Position numbers and translations under genes: made by a program. A model generated the notes under the pieces. The model saw only the letters and a program-made list of their open reading frames with translations. It ran no database searches and was not told the origin of the DNA. Shown in pieces: positions 1-12,050 of a stretch of DNA of 64,000 nt (position 1 is its first letter; each line of letters starts with the position of its first letter). The stretch is from Cephalotus follicularis (lineage: Eukaryota; Streptophyta; Magnoliopsida; Oxalidales; Cephalotaceae): NCBI GenBank assembly GCA_001972305.1, contig BDDD01000897.1, forward strand, positions 262,234-326,233, given 5' to 3'.

Positions 1-230
1 CGATCATCAATCTCCACAATGCAATATCTACACACCTTATCAATAGTCACTAACTCACCAACAGCTGTGCTCACCTCCATTGGGAAGGGTAGGAACTTAG
101 GCCTCAAACCCATGTTGTGTACAAAGTGAGATACAATGTATGAATGAAATGAGCCTGGGTCTATAAGAAACTGTGCTGAACGTTGGAAAAGTCAAAAGGT
201 TCCTCCAATAACAAAATTTGACCTAGCAGT
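1..230 (-). pseudogene. Ty3/gypsy retropepsin fragment (element G1, continues past the window edge)
   Basis: On the minus strand this reads as the start of a retroviral-type aspartic protease. The active-site region is LIDPGSFHSYIVSHF, matching the usual LIDSGATHSFIS of plant Ty3/gypsy proteases, followed by NMGLRPKFLPFPMEV. The catalytic Asp is present, but the usual GAT is replaced by GSF. The enzyme would cut the Gag-Pol polyprotein inside the virus-like particle. It follows the gag zinc knuckles directly, as expected for a gag-pol polyprotein, but stop codons separate the two. The rest of pol lies left of base 1. Family assignment is firm; a functional product is very unlikely. Confidence 0.8.
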
Positions 231-613
231 AGTTCCTAGATCTAGGGCCGTACTGTTGGTGAAAAACCCATAAATTGTTTCCTTTTGGACTAACCAATTC
301 TTTGGGAAGAAGATGGTGCATCACTAGTCTGTCTCTGTGGTTGCTGTACTTGTGGTGTCTATGCCTAACCTCTATTAACATAGCTGTGAGGGCAGTCTCT
401 GGCAATGTGATCTAAGGCTCCACAGGCCAAATAGTTACCCAAGTACAAACAACAATTGTCAGAAGTATGATTGGTATTCTGGCAACGCTCACAAGGCGAC
501 GGAGTAAACCGATTATCTGCATCGGAGAATCTGGATAGTATACCCTGGTTGGGTACTCTAGATCGGTTCCCCTAATGGGAACTCATTGACTGTCCTCTCC
601 TACCTGAAGACTA
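231..613 (-). pseudogene. gag C-terminal part with zinc knuckles (element G1)
   Basis: The minus strand encodes CERCQNTNHTSDNC, a perfect CX2CX4HX4C nucleic-acid-binding knuckle of nucleocapsid type. About ten residues on comes a second, damaged knuckle, CGALDHIARDC, where the first Cys position reads Tyr. Two knuckles next to a protease is the usual order for plant chromovirus-like (Tekay/Del type) gag. Several in-frame stops lie between the knuckles and the protease. The upstream part of the same gag resumes at about 3046; the DNA between is a later LTR insertion. Confidence 0.75.
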
Positions 614-3045
614 GGTGTAACGCCCCGTATGTTTTCGTTCTATGGAGATAAAGAAATATTTGAGATATAAGAAGATTTTATATGAAAGGCTTACTTAAGT
701 TTTGAGGCTAAAAGATTATGTTAAAGAGGCCCAAGGGTACAAGGCTAAATAGTAGACGTTATAAGGGGCCAAGTGCAAAGGTTCCAAGAGAAGTTTCCAA
801 GTTCCAAGGTAATGATGACATAGTAAGGAGTTTTCGGCGTTATAGCTTGTTGAGATAGACGTGGTGGCAGAGTTTTAGTTTCAGCAGGTTAGTGGTGAGA
901 GAGAGAGTTCTAGTTTCCTTTCTCTTTCTTTCCCTTTCCTCGAGTGGAAGGATAGTGTAGTTTAGGGCCTTCTGAGCGCAGCAAGACGAAGAGTCAGACA
1001 AGGAGAAAGAAGAAAAGTTATCACAAGAGATGTAGCAAAGAACTGTGAGTGGGGCATCCTTTCCTATACAGATATTTTGTTCATGTTATTTCTTGAAAAT
1101 CTCCATTTTCAATTTCAGAGCAGCAAGTGAGTTTAGTCAGGAATTCCTTCCCTAACATTTTATGTAAGCCATTCCTTATGAGTGGAGAGTTTTCCCGAGC
1201 AGCAGTGCTCAATCCCCTTTTAGATGATCAGTCATCCTCGGATGAGGTACCAGTACGTGTTCATCCCCCTCCTCGGCGTACTCATTGTCTATAATAGGTT
1301 GTTGAGTGAGACTGCCCCCAAGTTCTATACCTGGATCTCCTTTACGCTGTTGTCTATGACGGTGTATAGTGGCTGAGTGTAGCAGAGTGCATATGTACAT
1401 AGCTCCAACCTCCTTGGATTTCTCATTGTCTATGATGGGAAGTCGGGCGAGACTGTCCCCGGGTTTCATACCTGGATCTGCTTTATGCTATTGTAAAGGA
1501 TGGCATAATGAAGTGAGTGCAGCAGAGCTAAGTTACCAAATAGTAGAGCATAGAGCCTTCCAGTAAGTTTTCTAAAGGAGGAACTTTGTTCTCCGAAATC
1601 AGTCCTCAAGCCAAATAAGAAAGAAATTAAGCAAAGATAAGCAAGAACAGAGGAGAACTAAGGTTCTCAGCAGGCAAGCTGCCAGTTTACTGCTTTGGCC
1701 AAGATCAGCTTAGAATCAGCTCAGGCCACTATAAGTTGGCACCTATATTATGTATAAGCAAAGAAAGAAAAGAAAAGTAAGTTCTGAGATCAATTCTCGT
1801 CCTCCTCGGCATTTTGGCCTAGTCAGAATTTTTAAAGCATTCTTGCTAACAGTTGAAATCTTAAGTTTTATTCAGTTTTCATGAGCACTCTAGAGTATCA
1901 GCTAAGTAGAGAAAATAGTAAGTATTTCAAAGTACTTCGAGAATTTCTTTATTGTATGCCATGACATATATGTTTCTTTATAGCTCTTTTTCCCCAGTTG
2001 GGATAGTTACTCATGTTCATGGTATGTTTTTATTCAGCGCATTCATTTTTAAGGAATGCATTCAGAGGATGTTTTGTTCTCAGTCACTTAGTCAGTTGGA
2101 CTAATCACCTCACAAATTATTTTGTAGACCATCTAACAATAGAAAGCTTAAGGAAAGGTCGTTTTTATGCTCGGTACCTCGGGAAGTAGCTCGGGCGTCT
2201 TGCATGCATTGCATTAGGCATTCTTTTTGGGTTCCTTTACCCTACTTTTTCTTTTGTGGAGTACCCGAGAGCATATATGTTTTGTAATATGACATGTTAA
2301 AAGAAAGAAATCTTATGTTGATTATTTTTCGATGAATGAAGAAAGCAATATATGTCTTTAGTCCGAGGCAAGTTTCGTGCTATGTTTATGCTAGTAGTTT
2401 TCCTTATGTTAAGCAGTTATGTCTAAGGAGCCAGGGAGTCCTCGGATAGATAGATAGATAGATGGATGGATGGATGGACGGACATATATATATATATATA
2501 TATGCGTTGTATGAAGAGATAAAGAGAGAGGTCCGAGACCGACCTCAAGGTTTTGTGCAGCAGATTAAAATAATAGTTTCTAGTGCTATAGTTTTTAAGT
2601 TGTTATGCTGTGCATTTTGATGCACGGATAAGGATATGTTTATAAGAAGCTCTTGAGAGAATAGCAGATGAGAGAAGCTCGTGGTCAGAGTGTATCCTCG
2701 GGATAAATCCGACCTTGATGTTTTAGGTGATCACGTGAGGAGCTCGTGGGTGAGGTCCCTCGGGACTTAATGAAACGGGGAGTTTTGGTCCTCGGTTCCT
2801 TGAGTCCTCCACCTTTTATCTCCCGCGTCAGTTACGCGTCCCGCCTGGACTTCCTCGTCGAGCCTTTGCGTAACGAATCCTTGGTGTGATCTTTGTGCTA
2901 TGGTCGGGCAGTTAGAGGCGAGAAGGGTTGCTGGCAGGAGTGCCATCCCAAGCAGGGCACGTATCCCTAGTAGAGCAAAAACGGGTCCTGTTTCTAGGAT
3001 TGACTCCCATGTCCTCAAGGACTTTCCTGTGAACCTCCACTCTAG
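614..3045 (+). mobile_element. LTR insertion in G1 gag, probably a solo LTR (right end uncertain)
   Basis: The gag reading of G1 stops at 613 and resumes near 3046. The inserted DNA begins TGTAACGCCCCG, like the termini of other LTRs here (TGTAACGCCCC at 17122, TGTGACGCCCCG at 34698). Its interior (1270-1540) shares phrases with the solo LTR at 34698-37645 around 35930-36010, for example 'gtctatgatgg' and 'gtgcagcagagct'. It holds many CCTCGG/CCGAGG words and no retroviral coding domain. I could not find a clean CA end or target duplication on the right, so that boundary is approximate. Plus orientation is inferred from the shared phrases. Confidence 0.6.
2445..2504. repeat. compound microsatellite (GATA)n-(GATG)n-(TA)n
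   Basis: Consecutive GATA, GATG, GGAC and TA repeats inside the LTR insertion at 614-3045. Simple-sequence tract, no coding meaning. Confidence 0.9.
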
Positions 3046-3867
3046 TAGCCTCCACCAAGAGATCCACCACTGACTGTCAGATGAGACTATCCACTACCAC
3101 TGCTATTATGACCACCCAACCATGAAGAAGGGGCAGGCCAAGTGTTGATATGGTTCCTCTGTTTTCTGACTTCCTTTACAAAGACCTCAATCTTCCTAGA
3201 CCGAGTAGCAACCTTTGACAAAGTTTTCAAACCCAGGGGAAGTATCTACCTCGTTAATTCAATTATCAGTCTACAAAGAAACTTCTTCGTTCTCTGTAAC
3301 CAATTTCAAATTAGATGTGGAGCGGATCGAGCTAATTGAGTGAACCTAGCCTCATATTGCGGTACTGCCATGCCTCCCTATACCAGATTAGTAAACTCAA
3401 CTTCCCTCTTATCCTTTCCATTATCAGGATAGAAACGGATATTGAACTCTGACAAGAAAGTAGTTCTTGACCATTCGATCATATACTGTGCCCAGTCGGC
3501 GTTCACCATCATCCATTGGTGTTCAGCTTCACCTTGCAATAAGTACACGGACAAAGGGAGCTTCTGTTCATCAGTGCATTCCAATACTACAAAGATCTTC
3601 TCAATATGGAGGAGCCATGACTCAGCTACAGAAGGATCCATTCAGGAATCTGGCTCATGTATCATCCCTTTATGGCTGACGCTCCTCTCTTTTCAAGGAG
3701 GTCTCCCATGCACACCATGGTTGCACACATATCACTCCATGTATCGTGGTTAACTCCCAGAGGTGGAGCATCTGCATCATACTTCGGTGGAGCATTCTCG
3801 TGCACTGATTCATTCTCAACATCGAGATCCAAGACGAATCTCCTTCTACAACCACCACGGACACTTC
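3046..3867 (-). pseudogene. Ty3/gypsy gag, N-terminal and middle part (element G1)
   Basis: The minus strand carries the capsid-like region of a Tekay/Del-like gag in two frames. About 3862 to 3662 reads VENESVHENAPPKYDADAPP then VNHDTWSDMCATM. About 3641 to 3378 reads ESWLLHIEKIFVVLECTDEQKLPLSVYLLQGEAEHQW, the conserved retrotransposon gag core (W..IEKIF..L.CTDEQK....LQGEA..W). A Gly/Ser-rich stretch near 3060-3140 leads to the zinc knuckles at 231-613. A frameshift separates the first two blocks. The start codon lies at 7254, beyond the LTR inserted at 3868-7233. The same gag start is seen on the plus strand at 63362. Gag would form the cytoplasmic particle; this copy is dead. Confidence 0.8.
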
Positions 3868-5256
3868 TGTTGCGCCCTGAATAGTAAGGAAACCCCCATG
3901 ACTCGGCACGTGACATACCTTCCCTTCAATCCATTCATATCATATAAACATACTCCAAAAGTGCTATAAATTTGAAACTTAAATCAACCATATGACATCA
4001 GCGGAATAAGCAATCCATATAAAAACTAACTCTTATAACTTCCCAAAAATCAGGCATGATGTATTCGTTTATCGGACTAAACCCCTTATAAAGAAAACAC
4101 AGTTTATATAACATGGGCGCAGCCTTCAACAACCACACTCTTGTAGAAGGAATCAGCAGTTAATAAACCATATCCAATGCATCAACACACATCTCATAAG
4201 CACTGGCACATGTCGACAAGTCGATAGCTGAATAAAACATATCTCTAATACATATTTAGATTATCTCTTATACATTAAGCCCTTTTATATACAACTCATG
4301 TACAAAACCATACACAACCTGGCTAACAAAAGTTGCTACAAGAAAGCTCATCCATCACAACTTGTCTCATTGCAATCCATCACCTGGTCCTGACCCATTC
4401 CATCATGAGAAAATGGGTCAGCGACATAAAGCCGGCAGGTATACTATATGCTATGCATGCTATAGTATAACAATGTACGTGTGCAACGATATAAAAGTAT
4501 GCCATGTAATGCAACAGCATAATAGCATGTTATGCGTGCAACAATATAACCATATATGCATGGCATGTCATATTCATGAATGCCAAGTGTGGACTGCTCC
4601 AGTATACCAACCGTCCCTAAGCAGTGGTATACTTCGCTAGTCCTTATATCACATCAAAGGCCATAGGCCTGCAGACACTCCATAAAATAATCCATAACCA
4701 TACCATAAGATCAAGTACTTTCCCCACCCCTCCGACTCGGTGTAGTACCTCCATCGACCATGCACTCTCTGTGCCACGAAGCCAGGTGGAGCATAGGATA
4801 ACACCGGCCACATGTTCATAGCATAATGCTTACACTCGAAGGTGCCAGCCCCTGTGGGGACCTGTACGATCCACTGATAACAACTATAATACTAGTCCCG
4901 AAGGTACTAGCCCCTAATGGGGACCTGTTCAATCTACCATGAAGGAAACCTGCACGATCCACCGATAACAACTATAATACGTGGCCTACATCCATAATGC
5001 TTCATGACGGAAATGAAGATTATGAATGGGTTATCCCGTAAGGTCTCAAACCAAAACAATCAACGGCCATAGCCGTACCATACCCTTAAACCATAATCAT
5101 ATTCCATTTAAAAGATAGGGACCCACCATAAAGGATCACATAGGATCCATCCGTCAAAACCATTAAAACCATTTCCATAACCATAACCCTAAACCCTTTT
5201 TCCATTTCCATAAACCATTTCCATTTTGTTGGTCACTATCGGAGTTGAAAACAATA

Positions 5257-5444
5257 GAGAGGAAGTCTAATTAGGATATCCGCGTCCAGATGTCCCAACT
5301 GAGTTGTCCTAACCATTTATTGAAAACCCTTTCAAATCCATAAAACGATGGAGAGGAAGCCTAATTAGGATATCCGTGTCCAGATGTCACAATCGAGCTA
5401 TCCTGACCATTCTTGAACACCAATTGTATAAAAACCCCTTTTTC
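5257..5444. repeat. 94-bp direct repeat, two copies, in family F LTR
   Basis: The block starting GAGAGGAAGTCTAATTAGG at 5257 recurs at 5351 with few changes, followed both times by ATATCC and a CCAGATGTC word. Period about 94 bp. Confidence 0.8.
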
Positions 5445-5607
5445 ATAAAACTTTCTTGAAAGATTGACGCAAAGAGAAATCCATAGTTTAAAGGTGTTAA
5501 GATAGGATTTCCATAGGCTACATGTCCTTAGGGAGGCTTCCCATGGAATCCCTTTTGAAAGAAAGTCATTTGGGTTGAAAACCATAAAATTTGGCTAAAC
5601 AAAACAG

Positions 5608-5942
5608 AGGCTTTAGGCGTTGACGCGTAAGGTTTAAGCGTCGATGCGTAACGTCTGAGCGTCAAAACTTTGCGCTAGGCATCGACGGTTAAGGCATTGT
5701 GCCTTAGGCATCGACGCATGTGCTAAGCGTCATTTTTTCATAACACATAAGGCGTCAATGCTTACCGAAAGTGTCGACGCTTATGTCCCTCCTTCCCTTT
5801 CTGCGTTAACGCATCATGATAGTTAGCACGCGAACGCGAAGAAACACATATGGCATCGACGCATAGCCAAGGCGTCGATGCTCAGGGCACTCAAGAACAC
5901 GTCAATGCGCATGAAGAACACATTGATGCCCTGGGCCACTGT
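5608..5942. repeat. cluster of degenerate GCGTCGACGC palindromes (family F LTR)
   Basis: About a dozen variants of G(C/T)GTC(G/A)A(C/T)GC in either strand sense occur at irregular 15-45 bp spacing, for example GCGTTGACGCG, GCGTCGATGC, GTGTCGACGCTT and GGCGTCGATGC. The differences are mostly C-to-T or G-to-A, as expected for decay of methylated CpG. The same word clusters occur in other LTR families in this window (see findings). Confidence 0.85.
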
Positions 5943-6516
5943 CAACATTGTGAAAATCCATAAAAAGTTGTTTAAATCCCTTAAAATTCAAATCAAAGGA
6001 AGCTATAAGCTTCGCCCATCATTTAAAACATAAAACCAACTTTAAAACCATATCCCTATCCCTTAGATTGAGAGAAAATGGAGAATGGGTAAAAGTCCCA
6101 AACTCTCTGATTTCCCTTCAATCTCCATTTCCCTCCATTTAACCGTAACGTGTACCATAAACCATGAATCTTGCATAATCATAACCATACATTTAGCACA
6201 CAATCAACAATGAACATACATGTTCATAAAATCCATTCAAAATGCATTAGCGCAAGCAATATAACCTACCTCTTAGCAATTGAGGTCGGAAACCCTTTAT
6301 CTTTGACCATTTCCCTCACCCTGTATAAACAACACATTTTCATTACACTTTACGTGTAGGCAGCAACACACTGCCATCACCAGGCTCCGGCCAGATTCTG
6401 GCCAACACCCTAGAGTTTCGGCCACGCCATAAATAGGCTCTAAATTGGCCGATCTATACAAAACCTCTCAAGACTCACCGTGAATCGGCGCTGAATGCCC
6501 TGTCACAGGAGGCAGT

Positions 6517-6682
6517 GAGTTCAACTCACTAAGTTGACTCGCCGGACTTCAAAGGTTCCGGTCACCACCCAAAAATGCCACACCATCATCAGATCAACAC
6601 ATCCCTGCCCTAGACTCACCGAGACTTGGAGCTTATTGCGCGGTCATAGGCGGTAGCGAGTCGAACTCGCTGAGTCGACTCA
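6517..6682. repeat. two TGACTC-type inverted repeats in family F LTR
   Basis: Two hairpin-like units, 6517-6540 (GAGTTCAACTC, then AAGTTGACTC) and 6658-6682 (GAGTCGAACTC, then GAGTCGACTC). They correspond to units at 21501-21524 and 21738-21760 in another family F copy and to the perfect form at 34838-34860. Confidence 0.75.
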
Positions 6683-7238
6683 GCCGACTGATTCCAGCCG
6701 AGATACTCCTCAACGACGGTCAAAACTGGTAGAGCTGGCCTTCTAGAGGAAGACCTGCTCCATCCGCTACGTCAACGGTGGCGAAAACACTCGGCCAAAG
6801 CGCACGGAGTCGGGGAGAGAGAAGAGAAGAAAATAAGGAAAAGAGAAGAGGAAGAAGGAGTTACCGTTGGGTGGAGGTCCTGGGCTGCTCGCCTTCCTCT
6901 CCCGGTCTGGTGGCTGGCTCCAGCATCATCTTCGGTACTCTCTATCCCACTCTCTCTGGTTATCTCCCGCTGCTCTCTCCCTCGCCTTTCTCTCCCTTTC
7001 TTTCTTTCATACGGGCGCATTGTGTGCCAGTGTCCTCTCCCTCTCTCCTTTATTTCTTTTGCTTCCTCTTTAGTATTTACCAGTAAAATACTAAAGCATG
7101 GGTCCCGATTATTCCGCGCATTGTGATATTAATTATGCAAACGACCACTAAAATAATTGCAATAATAATGCAAACATAGGGCCGTATTGTCACGCATTAA
7201 AAACAGACTTTATTGGCCATTTTGGGCACTACAACTTC

Positions 7239-7440
7239 ATCCTCTATTTTCCATATCTATCTTATATGAGAGGGTAAATATAGATGATTATACAACCATC
7301 ATATCTAATCACAGTCCAATATCAATTAAAAGCATAGACAAATTTAGGAACATAAGTCATGCAAGACCATTCAATCAATTTATTGCAGTTCAATCCACAA
7401 ACTTAACCTTGTAGGCGAACACAATCTCTGATACCACTTA
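7239..7440 (-). other. G1 leader: gag start codon and primer-binding site
   Basis: Reading the minus strand, the LTR ends with GGCTACA (7441). TGGTATCAGAGA (complement of 7436-7425) follows, matching the 3' end of initiator tRNA-Met, the common minus-strand primer of plant LTR elements. About 170 bases on comes ATGGAAAATAGAGGA (start at 7254), the gag start, aligned with 63362 in G2. The gag frame is cut after a few codons by the LTR at 3868-7233. The leader matches 63180-63361 of G2 over most of its length. Confidence 0.8.
7425..7436 (-). other. primer-binding site of G1 (tRNA-Met type)
   Basis: The minus-strand text TGGTATCAGAGA lies 4 bases inside the LTR end, the position and sequence expected for initiator tRNA-Met priming. 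Confidence 0.8.
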
Positions 7441-8504
7441 TGTAGCCTGTGGCATCATTCTCGGTCCAATTCAATCTCTTGATCCAAAGTTCGGGTATTA
7501 GTTAGGTCTAACAATTGCAAGATAGTTAAAAACTTTTAAAGAAAACATAAACGGTTCAATAAGATAGCTTTTAAAATTTGAAATACAACAACGTAATTAT
7601 TACAATCCCAATTGTAATAATATCTTTCAATGCAAAACAATTCAAAGTTCCTCAAAGCTAGAGACCTTCACAGCTCTTCAAACTCACAACTTCTGTTGTC
7701 ACCTCCCTAACCACTGCTACCCAACTATTCAACCTATACCAAAATATCAGTTCCCCATCCCCTGGCCAAGCAGAAGAGTCTCCATGATTTATCAATGAAA
7801 ATTTTATGTATTCTATATAGTTTATACAGTGATAATGCATGTCATGGTAAATGCGTAAATGCCAGCTATGATCTGGCTATTCATATACGACCGTCCCATA
7901 CCGGTGTATAGGAATAGGATCTAATCAATCCAATCTAATAATCTGTCAGACAATTCAATACAGGTGTAGGAGACACTCAAAGAATCTATAGAGCTTTATG
8001 ACCTTCGGTATCAGTACAATGGATCTAACCCACGGAAGGAACTCCTTAAAAAGGGGTAGGTTAGATGATCTCGCCGCCTATGGATTGGCCCAATAGATAC
8101 GTGATTGGTTGATGATCTAACTACCCTTGATCAAATCAAGGAACATGCAGTTAGATCTAACTTAGTTGTCTTGGATTGACCTAAGGAAAGTGCAACTAAA
8201 TCTCCTAATTGTCATTGGGTCAGCCCAATAGAAACGCAGTTAGGTGTAGCTATCTATGGATCGGTCCAATAGAAACGTAGCTATGTATTAGAGTTAACCA
8301 GTTAGTGAAAGCCATAAGGCGAGTAACTGTCTAATCATAGGGAAGAGTTGAATAGAGTTCAACACCTAGCATGCCTAACTAGAAATTAATAAGGTCACTC
8401 TGATATACTCAATCAAGCAATCAATCAGACGATTCGGTCAATCAGCGAATTAGTACATTTAGTCAGCTTAATTGGTGTATACAATAGTTTAGTGTTAAGC
8501 AAAG

Positions 8505-9769
8505 TGAAGGTCCACAGCTAGTAACCTAGAGCGGGGTGAATAGGTTATGCGAAAAATAACCCTCGTTTTCAATTTTAAAGAACGATACAAACAATCAATC
8601 AAACAAGTTACTCTAAACAATTATAAGCAATAAAATAACTTGCAGTTAATTAAAAGAGTAAGGGAAAGAGAGTTGCAAACATTTTATAATGGTTCAGCCA
8701 ACAATGCCTACGTCCACTCTCCCAAGCCGCAACTTGAGGTTCCACTAAGATTGTAATCCCACGATCACAACCGAACTTCTAGATTTTTACAAGTGGAATC
8801 CTAACTCAGATTTTTGCAAGTTCAATCCTAACTCGGATTTTTGTGAGCTAAATCCTAACTCTCAATGTAGGTACTAATGACCTGGTATTACAATATATTC
8901 AGATAGGTGTAGTGTTTGTAATAACCTCTACAAAGGTTGAATATGAAAGTAATTGCACAATATCAAAAGATAAAGCTTGCAAAATATGACAAAGGCTCTT
9001 TGAGAATATGAAAGTTCAATTGAGAATTGCTTGATGTCTTTTGATGTTGCTTCAGCCTCTATTTATAGCCTTTGTGTTGAATATGACCGTTGCTTTCATC
9101 AAGGGCGCGTTGGAGTTATTTTGGGAAGCACCTCACCATTTTAACACCTTCAAGTTTTACAGATTTTGTGTCTGACTGTCATTGGCGTTGACGTGTATGC
9201 ATGGCGTTGACGTTTATCTGCCTATGCGTTAACTCCATTAGCTCTTCGCGTTGACTCCATAAGCTATTGTCCTATTCTTGCCTTATTCACGTTAACGTGT
9301 ATACATAGCGTTAACGCGGATATCATTTGTGAGCGACAATATACACTTTATGCGTTAACGTCCAACTCTAGTTGAGATTTGAGTATCCTTCTGCATTGAC
9401 GTCTAAATATGACGTTGACGTCTTTCTCATAGGTGTTGACACCAAAAAAGCTTTACGTTAACATCCAAAGCTACTATCCGAAATTGCACCTTTTTGCATT
9501 GACGCTAATAATGCAATTCCCAGCAGGTCGACAAGAATAATTCAAGACGTTGACAAAGATCATCTTCCAAAGCCCAGAATATGTACTCAAGCCCAGCACG
9601 TTGACGCCAAAGATATAGGCGTTGACACCAATTTGACTGATCTACATTTTTTGCTAGTTTTGCACTTACTACTTTACTTGTATATTTATTTAAGCATTCA
9701 TTCACATTAACAAACATGTTATGTGCTTTGTCATCATCAAAACCAAGATTGTAACATACAATGTCAACA
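8505..9769 (+). mobile_element. solo LTR of a SIRE/Maximus-like Ty1/copia element; TSD CAAAG
   Basis: The unit starts TGAAGGTCCACAGC and ends AATGTCAACA, flanked by CAAAG at 8500-8504 and 9770-9774. It contains the hallmark CCTAGAGCGGGGTGAATAGG and CTACGTCCACTCTCCCAAG words seen in LTRs of the SIRE/Maximus lineage, and a 3' region with TCATCAAAACCAAGATTG. At 1265 bp it fits that lineage. No internal region is present. A dense cluster of GCGTTGACGC-type words occupies 9183-9640. Lineage is assigned from remembered LTR features, not a search. Confidence 0.8.
9183..9640. repeat. GCGTTGACGC-type palindrome cluster inside a copia LTR
   Basis: Repeated GGCGTTGACG, GCGTTAACGC and GCGTTGAC words, some in the opposite strand sense (CATTGACGC, GTTGACGCC), lie in the downstream half of the SIRE-like LTR. 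They resemble the clusters in Ty3/gypsy LTRs of this window. Confidence 0.8.
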
Positions 9770-9837
9770 CAAAGATCGATCAATGATCAATTCGTGTTAA
9801 AACAGTATTAAAATAGTGTTTGAAAAACGTTCAGTGG

Positions 9838-10232
9838 ATGCCATGGACAAACTCTACCAAGAAGCATCGAGAAAGACATTGACATATTTCAAGAAAGAAG
9901 TCGACGCCTTTCTATACACCTTCAATCCTATGAAATTCATCTCGTAGGCATCCACGTCTTTGGGGAAGGAAGCCAACGTCTTGGTGAAATAATATCATAG
10001 TGGCTCAAGATGTAAAACATCGACGTTTCAAGTGAAAGGCATCGATGTTATTCTAGTATAACATCGATGCTAAAAGGAAGGCATTGACATGTTGTGTTGG
10101 ATTAGAGGCAGTAACATTTGAGGAATCACGTTGACATCTTATTGGGAAAGGCATCAACTTGCTGGGAAATAAGAAAGAGACTATTAATCTAAATCTAGAA
10201 TACGTCGATGTCTCGGTAAAAGGTGTTGACGT
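9838..10232. repeat. GCGTCGACGC-type cluster in G1 LTR
   Basis: Degenerate units such as GTCGACGCC, ACATCGACG, CATCGATG and CGTCGATG recur in the U3-side part of the G1 LTR. The matching part of the G2 LTR (61558-61915) has a similar cluster on the other strand. Confidence 0.75.
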
Positions 10233-11025
10233 GCTAGTAAACAAACTCAGTAGTTCTTGCTCAATCCAACTCCAAATCAGTTCCAGTTTGCAATTTCAAT
10301 CATTTGAAGGTCCAGGCAAGTTCAGAAACATCTTTTGAACACTTCTAAACTATTTTTAGGCCATTAAAAATCCTTAGATCTAGTTTTAGGTCAAAACCAT
10401 CAAAAATAACCTAAAATCAGTTTTTAACTAATCAATCGATTACAAAGCCATTGAATAGTTTATAAATCTTTAAAATCCATGAGTCCATGGAGCATTTTAG
10501 GTAGAAACACTTTACAAAGTTGTTTAAGCTTGAACTTTGATAGAAATCAGAAGTTGGGAGAAAGGACTCAAGTCCTTTGGTAATATCAAGCTTCCAATTT
10601 GTTTTGAAGCAAGAAATCGGTATGAGAACAATGAAAATTTCTTCCCATATTATCCTTACAGTGGCGAAAACAGTGGGAAATGAGGAGAAGAAGAGAGGCT
10701 TTTTTTTTTTGGTGAGGAAAGAATGAGAAAATGAAAGAGAGGGCAATGGTATCAGTGGTTATTCTTTGTGAGGAGAGAAGGTGTTTCATCAATGATTTGT
10801 GTGGTTGGCAGTGGTTTAAAATATGTGGGTGAGATCTACTATGGTTCCACTCACCGAAACTAAGTGTAAGAGCCTCAAATCAGTTAATAAAGCAATATAA
10901 ACTGACATTAAATACATCAATCCAGCAAATCAATTTTATTATACAAAGGATGCAATAACAGAACAGTACATGATGCTTACGCTAGCAGTACAATAAAAGG
11001 GGACCAACTGGATCCAGGTCTTACA

Positions 11026-12050
11026 CACCTCCTTTGACACATGGAATGCCCATTGTGGTCATCTACATTGTCACGGTGTTCGTCGAGTCATTAAGTCCAA
11101 TAATCTTCCATGTACTTCTAAGTTTTCATTTTGTTAGCCTTGATATTTAGGTATATATTAGCAAAATCACCTAATTTGCCAACAGAGTCTATTAGTATTT
11201 CTCCTTTATAGATTGTGCTTAGTGATTTTCGGGGACCTGTGAATCCTTAATGTGATTGTGGTAAATATTTACTTGTCTTGGTTGATGATTTTCTATGTTC
11301 ACTTTGGCCTTTCCGTTAATTAATAAATCTGATGTTCATTCAATTATTTTACAATTTAAAGTAATAGCTAAATATCAATTTCAATCTTGTTTAACTGTTA
11401 TTCAGTCTGATTGGCATGAAAATTAACTCCATTTCTTGTATCCAAAGGCATTATTCGGTGTCTTGCATGCCCCTACATTCATGGGCAAAGTGGCACTGCT
11501 AAGACAAAAATAAGACACATTGTTGATATCAGACTCTCCTTATTAACTCACCAGTCCATTCCTTCCAAATATTGGCATTATGCTTTTGAAACTGATGTTT
11601 ATCTCATAAGTAGAATGCCCTCTCTTGTATTGAATGTTTAACTCCCATTGAGAAATTGTTCAAAAATCTAGATTATTCTTTTTTTACACGTTTTTGATGT
11701 TCTTGTTACCCTCTACTTCGTGCATATAACACACACAAATTTAATTTTCGTACAACCATATGTGTTTTATTGGGTTGCAGTCCAAAACATCATGGATATC
11801 GTTGTTTTGACAAAAACAGTGGGCAGGTTTATTTTTTCAGGCATGTCAAGTTTGATGATCTCATTTTTCCTTTTGCCTTCTACACTGCTACATTCAGTGA
11901 TGTAATCAACGTAACCATAAGTTAAATTTTTCTCTCATTAATGGTCTCTCAAAATTGGGCTGTTAATCAGCTTGACATGTCCAATAAATTCCTCCATGGT
12001 CATCTATCTAAAATAGTTTACATGAATCAACCACTTGATTTCTTCCTTCA
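11026..12050 (+). pseudogene. Ty1/copia pol: pre-integrase, integrase and start of reverse transcriptase
   Basis: In shifting frames the plus strand reads a GAG-pre-integrase remnant (VIKSNNLPCTSKFSFC), an integrase core (VDDFLCSLWPF; later ETDVYLISRMPS), the post-integrase segment (SPKHHGYRCFDKNSG, HVKFDDLIFPF) and the opening of the copia reverse transcriptase (QLDMSNKFLHGHLSK, VYMNQP). Domain order is that of Ty1/copia. The reading is full of stops and frameshifts. Its N-terminal part was separated by the G1 insertion at 11025. Reverse transcriptase continues after the small LTR at ~12051-12848. Confidence 0.8.

Larger units (their letters stand above)
3868..7233 (-). mobile_element. solo LTR, family F, inserted in G1 gag; TSD ACTTC
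   Basis: A 3366-bp unit begins TGTTGCGCCC and ends GGGCACTACA, flanked by ACTTC at 3863-3867 and 7234-7238. Removing it joins the G1 gag start codon (7254) to the rest of gag. The minus orientation follows from homology with the plus-strand copy at 34698-37645: the block at 4045-4110 matches in reverse the block at 37410-37480. There is no gag or pol inside, so this is a solo LTR from a family with very long LTRs. It carries a tandem duplication (5257-5440), a GCGTCGACGC-type cluster (5608-5942) and two TGACTC inverted repeats (6517-6540, 6658-6682). Predicted ORFs inside have no recognisable domain. Confidence 0.85.
7441..11025 (-). mobile_element. 5' LTR of G1, interrupted by a SIRE-like solo LTR
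   Basis: The LTR runs (minus strand) from TGTAAGACCTGG near 11025 to GGCTACA at 7441, next to the primer-binding site. Without the inserted 1.27 kb copia LTR it is about 2.3 kb, matching the G2 LTR at 60806-63176 (2371 bp), which it resembles in reverse (for example 7960-8420 against 62220-62640). It carries a GCGTCGACGC-type cluster at 9838-10232. LTRs supply promoter, polyadenylation and integration ends. The right end sits directly against Ty1/copia coding sequence, so G1 inserted into that element. Its 3' LTR lies outside the window, so the target duplication cannot be checked. Confidence 0.75.

Noticed and set aside
6772..7086. ORFs on both strands, Ser/Leu or Arg/Glu rich
   Set aside because: They fall in a pyrimidine-rich tract of a family F LTR; low-complexity translation only.
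7425..7436. tRNA genes suggested by TGGTATCAGAG and TGGCGCC words
   Set aside because: Each lies just inside an LTR end and is short; these are primer-binding sites, not tRNA genes. No cloverleaf was seen around them.
10432..10792. Minus-strand ORFs of 104 and 68 codons in the G1 LTR
   Set aside because: Phe/Ser-rich translation of an LTR R/U5-like region near its start; the G2 LTR has no equivalent open frame.
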